Positions 5,878 through 10,412 of a DNA stretch of 10,412 nt are shown here, piece after piece. The stretch comes from Betaproteobacteria bacterium. GTDB taxonomy: Bacteria; Pseudomonadota; Gammaproteobacteria; Burkholderiales; SG8-39. Positions within the stretch are counted from its first letter, which is position 1, and every line of letters begins with the position of its first letter. The notes beneath the pieces were generated by a model. The model had not been told where the DNA came from and made no database searches. It was given only the letters and a program-made list of their open reading frames with translations. The stretch lies in the NCBI GenBank assembly GCA_012274205.1, contig JAAOZY010000356.1:1-10412 (forward strand), read 5' to 3'. Made by a program: the position numbers and the translations under genes.

Positions 5878-7155
5878 ATGGAAAGGATCGGCAAGTACCA
5901 GGTGGTCAGAAGGCTGGGCGAAGGCGCCACCAGCGAGGTCTATCTGTGCCACGACCCTTTTTCCGATCGCGACGTGGCGATCAAGGTGGTGTTTCCGGAC
6001 ACGATCGGGGACGACGAAAATCGCAAGCTGTTCCGCAAGCTGTTCATCACCGAGGCCTCGCTCGCGGGCAAACTCACCCATCCGCACATCGTGCAGATCT
6101 ACGATGCGGTGGTGGACGAGGGCATCAGCTACGTGGTGATGGAATACGTCGACGGCGGCACGCTCGAACCGTACACCAATCCGGACGCGCTGTTGCCGCT
6201 GGACCGGATCGTCGAAATCATATTCAAGTGCACCAGGGCACTGGACTTCGCCAACCGCGCCGACGTGATCCACCGCGACATCAAGCCTGCCAACATCCTG
6301 CTGCACGGCAAGACCGACATCAAGATCTCCGATTTCGGCTCGGCACTGATCACCACCAGCATGGTGACCCAGGTGAGCGGCATCGGCTCGCCCGCCTACA
6401 TGTCGCCGCAGCAGATCAAGGAGCATCCGCTCAATCTGCAGACCGACATCTACTCGCTCGGAGTGGTGATGTACCAGCTGCTGACCGGGCAGCTGCCGTT
6501 CCAGGCGAGCAACAATTTCAGCATGATGTACCAGATCACCAACGTCGAGCCGCAGCCGCCCTCCAGCCTGCGCCCCGAAATTCCGGCGGCGGTGGACGCG
6601 ATCGTGCGCCGCGCGATGCAGAAGGAGCTGGAGCAGCGCTACGCCGACTGGGACCAGTTCTCCGACGATCTCTCGGCGGTGATCAGCCGCGAAGCGGTGG
6701 AGCAGAAGAAGGAATCCTTTGCCGACAGCGAGAAATTCAACATCCTGCGCGGGCTGCCGTTCTTCGCGCACTTCAGCGACGCCGAGCTGTGGGAAGTGAT
6801 GCGCATCAGCAGCTGGGAGTACTGCAAGCCGGGCAAGCCGCTGATGTTCGAGGGGCAGACCGGTGACTTCTTCTGCCTGCTCGCCTCGGGCGAGGTCAAG
6901 GTGATGAAACAGGGCAAGCTGCTCAACATCCTCAGCACCGGCGAATGCTTCGGCGAAATGGCCTACATCTCGAGGGACACGGGCAGCGCGCGCAGCGCCG
7001 ACGTGGTCACGCTGAGCGATGCGCGCGTAATCACCATCCGCAACGAGGACCTGGACCGCGCCTCGGACATCTGCCGCCACAAATTCGATCGCGCCTTCAT
7101 GGCGATCCTGGTCGAGCGCCTGTCGCTGTCCAACACGCGGCTCATCGGCGTCTAG
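5878..7155 (+). CDS. Ser/Thr protein kinase fused to a cyclic-nucleotide-binding domain
   Basis: This 425-residue soluble protein has a Hanks-type kinase domain (about 7-268) and a C-terminal Crp-like cNMP-binding domain (about 292-415). Kinase elements present are the glycine-rich loop GEGATSEV (14-21), VAIK with Lys36, helix-C Glu59, HRDIKPAN (132-139, catalytic Asp134), DFG (152-154) and DIYSLGV (190-196). The APE motif reads SPQ (176-178), so the usual Glu is Gln, while the partner Arg254 is kept. The cNMP domain keeps a phosphate-binding cassette of normal shape: FGEMA (358-362) followed by RSA (372-374). There is no transmembrane segment and no PASTA domain. The kinase is therefore likely cytosolic and possibly gated by a cyclic nucleotide, which is inference. 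GAGG overlapping the argH stop (5867-5870) gives a good Shine-Dalgarno 7 nt before ATG. Substrates are unknown; the downstream fructosamine-kinase-like protein is a neighbour, not a proven partner. Confidence 0.93.
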   Translation: MERIGKYQVVRRLGEGATSEVYLCHDPFSDRDVAIKVVFPDTIGDDENRKLFRKLFITEASLAGKLTHPHIVQIYDAVVDEGISYVVMEYVDGGTLEPYTNPDALLPLDRIVEIIFKCTRALDFANRADVIHRDIKPANILLHGKTDIKISDFGSALITTSMVTQVSGIGSPAYMSPQQIKEHPLNLQTDIYSLGVVMYQLLTGQLPFQASNNFSMMYQITNVEPQPPSSLRPEIPAAVDAIVRRAMQKELEQRYADWDQFSDDLSAVISREAVEQKKESFADSEKFNILRGLPFFAHFSDAELWEVMRISSWEYCKPGKPLMFEGQTGDFFCLLASGEVKVMKQGKLLNILSTGECFGEMAYISRDTGSARSADVVTLSDARVITIRNEDLDRASDICRHKFDRAFMAILVERLSLSNTRLIGV

Positions 7156-7163
7156 GCGGGCCG

Positions 7164-8039
7164 GTGCAGGCCGCGCTGCTCGCCGCCGTCGGCGCCAGGC
7201 TCGGTGCAGCGCTGGGCCGGCGCATGGTGCTGGAGAACGCGCAGGCAGTCGGCGGCGGCTGCATCCACAGCGCCTACCGCGTCGGCGACGGCACCCACAG
7301 CTGGTTCGTCAAAGTCAACGACGCGGCCAGCGCCGACGTGTTCGCGGCGGAGGCCGACGGACTGGATGCGCTGGCACGCTCGCCGTTGCGCGTGCCCCGG
7401 GCGATCTGCAGCGGCACGGCGGAAGGGCACAGTTTCCTGGCGCTCGAATGGCTGGCGCTGGCGCCTGGCGCGCCGCGCGATTTCGCCAGGCTCGGAGAAG
7501 GGCTCGCGCGCATGCACGCGCTCGCCGGGCGGCAGTACGGCTGGCACCGCGACAACTACATCGGGGCGACGCCCCAGGCCAACCCGACCGGCGCTTCCTG
7601 GCTGCATTTTTTCGGCGAAGCGCGCCTCGTGCCGCAGTTGGCGCGCGCGCAGGGCAAGCCTGCGTTGTACGACAGTGGCCAAACCCTGTTGCAGGCGCTG
7701 CCGCGGCTGCTCGGCGGCCACGCGCCGCTGCCCGCGCTGCTACACGGCGATCTATGGGGCGGCAATGCCGCGTTTACGCTGGAAGGCGCGCCGGTGATAT
7801 TCGATCCCGCCGCGTATTACGGCGACCGGGAGACCGACCTGGCGATGACTGAACTGTTCGGCGGCTTTGCGCCGGATTTCTACGCCGCCTACCGCGCGCA
7901 CGCGCCGCTGGACGCGGGCTATCGCGTGAGAAAGACGCTGTATCAGCTTTACCACGTCCTCAATCACGCCAACCTGTTCGGCGGCAGCTATGCGGCGCAG
8001 GCGTCCGGCATGATCGACCTGCTGCTGGCGGAAATCTGA
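7164..8039 (+). CDS. Fructosamine/ketosamine-3-kinase family protein
   Basis: The 291-residue protein belongs to the fructosamine kinase family (FN3K/YniA), relatives of aminoglycoside phosphotransferases. Members phosphorylate sugar adducts on lysine or free amines (Amadori products or ribulosamines) so that they fall apart, a form of protein repair. Visible features are GGGCIHSAYRV (30-40) in the nucleotide-binding lobe, FVKV with Lys50, FLALEWL (91-97) in the hinge, GWHRDNYIG (126-134), the catalytic loop HGDLWGGN (194-201, Asp196 and Asn201) and DPAAYYGDRETDLAMTELFGGF (Asp214 binds Mg), which is diagnostic of this family. The start is GTG at 7164, 8 nt after the kinase stop; it gives the normal family length, but no strong Shine-Dalgarno precedes it. 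It is probably cotranscribed with argH and the protein kinase. Its stop is 4 nt from the stop of the convergent DAHP synthase gene. The physiological substrate is unknown. Confidence 0.93.
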   Translation: MQAALLAAVGARLGAALGRRMVLENAQAVGGGCIHSAYRVGDGTHSWFVKVNDAASADVFAAEADGLDALARSPLRVPRAICSGTAEGHSFLALEWLALAPGAPRDFARLGEGLARMHALAGRQYGWHRDNYIGATPQANPTGASWLHFFGEARLVPQLARAQGKPALYDSGQTLLQALPRLLGGHAPLPALLHGDLWGGNAAFTLEGAPVIFDPAAYYGDRETDLAMTELFGGFAPDFYAAYRAHAPLDAGYRVRKTLYQLYHVLNHANLFGGSYAAQASGMIDLLLAEI

Positions 8040-8043
8040 GCGC

Positions 8044-9111
8044 TCAGGCCGGTCCGGCTTTGCGCCGCCGCACCGCATCGCGCAGCCGGTCGAGCACGGC
8101 GACCGTCTGCTCCCAGCCGATGCAGCCATCGGTTACGCTCTGGCCGTAGCGCAGTGCATCCGGCCTGCCCGCGATCGCCTGTTTGCCTTCGATCAGATGG
8201 CTTTCCAGCATCACGCCGCAGATTGCGCGCGATCCCGCGGCGATCTGCTGCGCCACGCTGGCAGCGACCTCCGGCTGTCTGCGATAGTCCTTGCCGCTGT
8301 TGCCATGGCTGCAGTCGATGATGAGCTGCGGCGGCAGACCGGCCTCGGTCAGGACCGCGGCGGCGCGGCGCACGCTCGCGGCGTCGTAGTTGGGCCCCGC
8401 ATCCGCGCCGCGCAACACCAGGTGGCCATGGGGATTGCCGGTGCTCTGCACGATGATCGCCCTGCCATCGAGGGAAATCGAGGGAAAGGTATGCGGCTGC
8501 GCCGCGACCAGGATCGCGTCCACCGCGGTCTGCACGCTGCCGTCGGTGGCATTCTTGAAACCTACGGGCGCCGACAGCGCCGACGCCATCTGCCGGTGCA
8601 GCGGGCTCTCCACCGTGCGCGCGCCGATCGCGCCCCAGCTGAGCAGCTCGGCGTAATACTGCGGCGTCACCAGGTCGAGGATTTCGGATGCCGCCGGCAC
8701 GCCCAGGCGCGCGCATTCGAGCAGGATGCCGCGCGCGCGGCGCAGACCGGCGCCGATGTCGCCGCGGCCGTCGAGGTCCGGGTCGTAGATCAGTCCCTTC
8801 CAGCCCAGGCGCGTCCTCGGTTTCTCGAAATACACGCGCATGACCAGGCACAGCGCGTCGTCCGCGTGCAACGCGTATTCGCGCAGGCGCCGCGCGTATT
8901 CGATCGCGGACGCGGCATCGTGGATGGAGCAGGGGCCGACGATCGCGAGCAGGCGCCGGTCTTCGCCGCGCAGGATGGACTGCACCGCGGCGCGCGCGCG
9001 CGCGACGTGCGCTGCCTCGGCCTCGCCTGCGGGCAGCTCGGCGTGCAATTCCCGCGGCGCGGGCAGCAGCTCCTCACGCGCGATATGAAGATCGGAAATC
9101 CTGGTGGACAT
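8044..9111 (-). CDS. aroG: Class I DAHP synthase (3-deoxy-7-phosphoheptulonate synthase)
   Basis: The enzyme condenses phosphoenolpyruvate and erythrose 4-phosphate to DAHP, the first step of the shikimate pathway. The 355-residue protein aligns nearly residue for residue with the E. coli AroF/G/H type. It has GPCSIHD (59-65, metal ligand Cys61), EKPRTRLGWKGLIYDP (96-111), GARTVES (163-169), VGFKNATDG (183-191), CSHGNS (267-272, His269), GVMLESHLIEG (299-309, Glu303) and YGQSVTDGCIGWE (322-334, Asp328). AroG residues implicated in Phe feedback (Asp146, Pro150, Ser180) have counterparts at the same numbers, so allosteric control by an aromatic amino acid is likely, but I cannot say which. Val167 and Pro170 replace the common Thr and Gln of the GARTTESQ motif. 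ATG at 9111 gives the family N-terminus; longer forms would overlap grxD. No Shine-Dalgarno or clear promoter precedes it. It may be transcribed from grxD. Confidence 0.94.
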   Translation of the reverse strand: MSTRISDLHIAREELLPAPRELHAELPAGEAEAAHVARARAAVQSILRGEDRRLLAIVGPCSIHDAASAIEYARRLREYALHADDALCLVMRVYFEKPRTRLGWKGLIYDPDLDGRGDIGAGLRRARGILLECARLGVPAASEILDLVTPQYYAELLSWGAIGARTVESPLHRQMASALSAPVGFKNATDGSVQTAVDAILVAAQPHTFPSISLDGRAIIVQSTGNPHGHLVLRGADAGPNYDAASVRRAAAVLTEAGLPPQLIIDCSHGNSGKDYRRQPEVAASVAQQIAAGSRAICGVMLESHLIEGKQAIAGRPDALRYGQSVTDGCIGWEQTVAVLDRLRDAVRRRKAGPA

Positions 9112-9142
9112 GGGTTTGACCGCACTCAGGCCATGGCCGTCC

Positions 9143-9168
9143 GCCCGCCGGCGCGGCGGCCGGCGGGC
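9143..9168. terminator. GC-rich hairpin upstream of the DAHP synthase gene
   Basis: GCCCGCCGGC (9143-9152) pairs perfectly with GCCGGCGGGC (9159-9168) around a 6-nt loop. In the plus direction the stem is followed by CG and four T (9171-9174), so it has the shape of a weak intrinsic terminator for plus-strand transcripts. In the minus direction, the direction of grxD and the DAHP synthase gene, the T run becomes an A run before the stem, and nothing T-rich follows. There it could act only as a pause, processing or attenuation structure. The rest of the 152-nt gap (9112-9263) shows no ORF, no leader peptide with aromatic codons and no convincing promoter. Confidence 0.4.
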
Positions 9169-9263
9169 CGTTTTGCGCGCTGCGCCAGCGGCCTCGCGGC
9201 CGGCAGCTTCGGAATCAGTGCAAGGATGGAACCGCGGCCCGGCGGGCGCGCCGCAACCTCGTG

Positions 9264-9572
9264 TCAGGCACCGAGCAGCTTGTGCAGTTCGCCCGACTCG
9301 TACATTTCGCCCATGATGTCGGCACCGCCGACAAACTCGCCCTTGACGTAGAGCTGGGGGATCGTGGGCCAATTGGCATAGGCCTTGATGCCCTGGCGGA
9401 TTTCAGCGTCTTCCAGCACGTTTACCGTAAACACTTCCTTCGCGCCGCAGGCTTTGAGCATCGCCACTGCATTGGCGGAAAAACCGCACTGTGGGGCTTG
9501 CGGCGTGCCCTTCATGTAAAGCACCACCGGATGTCCGGTCACCTGCTGCTTGATCCGTTCCTGCGTGTCCAT
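9264..9572 (-). CDS. grxD: Monothiol glutaredoxin, Grx4/GrxD type
   Basis: GrxD-type proteins bind a [2Fe-2S] cluster as glutathione-ligated dimers and pass it on in Fe-S assembly; they often pair with BolA. The 102-residue protein is the standard length for the single-domain class. It contains KGTPQAPQCGFSANAV (21-36) with the monothiol CGFS motif at 29-32. It also has NWPTIPQLYVKGEFVGGADIM (about residues 67-87), which includes the TIPQ cis-Pro glutathione site and the GG-D motif. The start ATG has a strong Shine-Dalgarno, AAGGAG at 9579-9584, six bases upstream. The gene has its own promoter with an IscR-like palindrome at the transcription start, so it is probably iron-sulfur responsive. 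It lies downstream of prmC and a thioesterase gene and upstream of the DAHP synthase gene, all on the minus strand. Confidence 0.97.
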   Translation of the reverse strand: MDTQERIKQQVTGHPVVLYMKGTPQAPQCGFSANAVAMLKACGAKEVFTVNVLEDAEIRQGIKAYANWPTIPQLYVKGEFVGGADIMGEMYESGELHKLLGA

Positions 9573-9589
9573 CTACCACTCCTTAGTGA

Positions 9590-9614
9590 ATACTTGAGTA
9601 AATTGCTCAAGTTT
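9590..9614 (-). promoter_or_regulatory. IscR-like (type 1) operator upstream of grxD
   Basis: A palindrome with perfect 7-bp arms, ACTTGAG and CTCAAGT (9592-9598 and 9606-9612), surrounds an AT-rich 7-nt centre. Compared on the minus strand with the E. coli type 1 IscR consensus as I remember it, 21 of 25 positions agree, including the central RWWWY block and the outer TAT. The mismatches are at one flank base and in the two GACT/AGTC half-sites, which here read GAGC/ACTC. The site covers the predicted transcription start, where a bound repressor would block initiation. Another Rrf2-family regulator could be the binder. The grxD function makes IscR the likeliest. Confidence 0.6.
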
Positions 9615-9616
9615 GC

Positions 9617-9645
9617 ATTCTACCGGCCGGACGGGCGGCGGTCAA
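9617..9645 (-). promoter_or_regulatory. Sigma70-type promoter of grxD
   Basis: On the minus strand TTGACC (9640-9645) and TAGAAT (9617-9622) each match five of six consensus bases and are exactly 17 nt apart. The predicted start is near 9610, within the IscR-like palindrome, giving a leader of about 38 nt that ends in a strong ribosome binding site. This is the best-formed promoter in the window. Confidence 0.75.
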
Positions 9646-9662
9646 ATGCCGGACAAGGGCAA

Positions 9663-10163
9663 TTACAGCGGGAAAACCAGGCAAGTGGTGGTCGCGTGAG
9701 CCAGCAGCTTGCCGCGGCTGTCGTACAGATTTCCCTCGGCGGTGGCGGCACGCTTGCCCGGGTGGATCACCCGCCCTTCGGCGCGCACGCGGCCGGTCTG
9801 CTCGGTCATGGCGCGCACGAAATTAATCTTGAATTCCAGCGTGGTGTAGGCCTGCCCCGCAGGCAGTGTGGTATGCACCGCGCAGCCCATGCAGGAATCG
9901 AGCAGGGTCGCGGCATAGCCCCCGTGCACGCTGCCGATGGGATTGTAGTAGGCGAATTCCGGCGCGCCCTCGAACACGGCGCGCCCCTGCTCTACCTGCG
10001 TCAACTCGAACTTGAGCGCGGCGGCGATCGGCGGCGGGGGGAAGCGGCCCTCGAGTATGCCCTGCATGAATTCCAGGCCGCTCAGGTGCTGCACCTGAGC
10101 GAACGGGGTGACGCCATGGGGCAGCTTATTGCGCGCTTGCGGCGCCGGTGCATGCTTGCTCAT
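9663..10163 (-). CDS. PaaI-type hotdog-fold thioesterase
   Basis: The 166-residue protein is a single hotdog-domain acyl-CoA thioesterase of the PaaI/YbgC-like 4HBT superfamily. The key segment is YYNPIGSVHGGYAATLLDSCMG (about 72-93). It has the N-x-x-G-x-x-H-G-G pattern (Asn74, His80-Gly82), and Asp89 is in the position of the PaaI catalytic acid on the central helix. FKINFVRAM (111-119) and GKRAATAEG (136-144) form the later strands. The N-terminal 40 residues precede the fold, and LEFMQGILEGRFPPPP is a common lead-in for this subgroup. The substrate cannot be predicted; such proteins hydrolyse aryl- or acyl-CoA thioesters. The start ATG has a weak AAAGGA (10174-10179) 10 nt upstream. The gene lies 39 nt after the prmC stop and 90 nt before grxD, whose separate promoter fills that gap. 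Confidence 0.88.
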   Translation of the reverse strand: MSKHAPAPQARNKLPHGVTPFAQVQHLSGLEFMQGILEGRFPPPPIAAALKFELTQVEQGRAVFEGAPEFAYYNPIGSVHGGYAATLLDSCMGCAVHTTLPAGQAYTTLEFKINFVRAMTEQTGRVRAEGRVIHPGKRAATAEGNLYDSRGKLLAHATTTCLVFPL

Positions 10164-10186
10164 GGCCGGGTCATCCTTTGTCCGAT

Positions 10187-10217
10187 AAAAGATTTACGCG
10201 GATTATCTCAAATCCGC
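10187..10217 (-). terminator. Candidate terminator after prmC
   Basis: On the minus strand a 7-bp stem, GCGGATT with AATCCGC (10211-10217 and 10198-10204), 6-nt loop, spans the prmC stop codon and is followed by a moderately T-rich GTAAATCTTTTATC. The shape fits a weak intrinsic terminator or attenuator between prmC and the thioesterase gene. The U run is short and begins several bases after the stem, so efficiency is doubtful. Confidence 0.4.
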
Positions 10218-10412
10218 AGCCGCGGCGCGCCCGCCGCTCACGCGTACAATTCCGGCCAGGTCGGGCCAGGATTGCACCTCCGCAAATCCCTGCGCTGCGA
10301 ACAGCGCGCGGCAGGCCTCGGCCTGGTCGTAGCCATGTTCGAGCAGCAGCCATGCGCCCGGGACGAGGTGCGCCCCGGCGCTGGCGCAGATCGCGCGCAT
10401 GCAGTCCAGGCC
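10203..10412 (-). CDS. prmC: Peptide chain release factor N5-glutamine methyltransferase, C-terminal end (partial)
   Basis: The last 69 codons of a gene entering from the right edge are present. PrmC (HemK) methylates the Gln of the GGQ motif in release factors RF1 and RF2 using S-adenosylmethionine. The visible part reads LVPGAWLLLEHGYDQAEACR followed by LFAAQGFAEVQSWPDLAGIVRVSGGR, the characteristic C-terminal strands of the methyltransferase. These are the LLEHG strand, the GYDQ turn typical of PrmC, and the DLAGIxRVSGG ending. The catalytic NPPY motif lies outside the window. In many betaproteobacteria the order is hemA-prfA-prmC-grxD, so prfA would be expected just upstream, beyond the edge; that is inference. 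Confidence 0.92.
   Translation of the reverse strand, partial: GLDCMRAICASAGAHLVPGAWLLLEHGYDQAEACRALFAAQGFAEVQSWPDLAGIVRVSGGRAAAADLR

Noticed and set aside
4408..7080. A very long open frame (890 codons) on the minus strand, opposite argH and the kinase gene.
   Set aside because: Both plus-strand genes are unmistakable. The antisense product is a His/Arg/Ala/Gly-rich composition artefact of high-GC codon use, with no domain I recognise and no ribosome binding site.
8197..9351. A 384-codon plus-strand open frame opposite the DAHP synthase gene.
   Set aside because: Arg/Ala-rich shadow of a clearly conserved enzyme; no family features.
9112..9372. N-terminal extension of the DAHP synthase to 442 residues.
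   Set aside because: It would overlap grxD out of frame and lacks family similarity; ATG 9111 gives the normal length.

Overview
The window is a dense, GC-rich stretch of chromosomal DNA with housekeeping genes and almost no spare space. Gene content and order point to a betaproteobacterium. The set hemC-hemD-hemX behind an AlgZ/AlgR-type two-component pair, divergent from argH, is the arrangement known from Pseudomonas and many beta/gammaproteobacteria. A prmC-(thioesterase)-grxD cluster is also typical of betaproteobacteria. I cannot assign a genus. I see no tRNA, rRNA, CRISPR array, insertion sequence, phage gene or integrase.

Layout. (1) 1-1992, minus strand: hemC, hemD and the N-terminal part of hemX, a tetrapyrrole operon. 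hemC and hemD overlap by 4 nt. hemD and hemX are in the same frame, separated by one TGA and 13 sense codons. (2) 2008-2493, plus strand: a small exported thioredoxin-fold protein, diverging from hemC with only 15 nt between start codons. (3) 2494-2620: a noncoding gap filled with nested inverted repeats, probably a repeated palindromic element and/or a terminator shared by convergent genes. (4) 2621-4389, minus strand: an AlgZ/LytS-type membrane histidine kinase and an AlgR-type LytTR response regulator, overlapping by 4 nt. (5) 4465-8039, plus strand: argH, a soluble Ser/Thr protein kinase fused to a cyclic-nucleotide-binding domain, and a fructosamine-kinase-family protein. The gaps are 9 and 8 nt, so this is probably one transcript. 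(6) 8044-10412, minus strand: the end of prmC, a PaaI-type thioesterase, the CGFS monothiol glutaredoxin grxD, and a class I DAHP synthase that ends 4 nt from the plus-strand fructosamine kinase.

How the genes relate. Section 1 makes uroporphyrinogen III. argH makes arginine and the DAHP synthase opens the shikimate pathway. grxD belongs to Fe-S cluster trafficking and carries the clearest regulatory signal in the window: a sigma70-like promoter followed by a palindrome resembling a type 1 IscR site. The least ordinary genes are the kinase/cNMP fusion, the fructosamine kinase translated just behind it, and the thioredoxin-like gene between the algZR-type pair and hemC.

I found no clear new defence or mobile system. 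The observations most worth checking are the grxD operator, the kinase fusion operon, the hemD/hemX single-stop junction and the palindromic element at 2492-2616.
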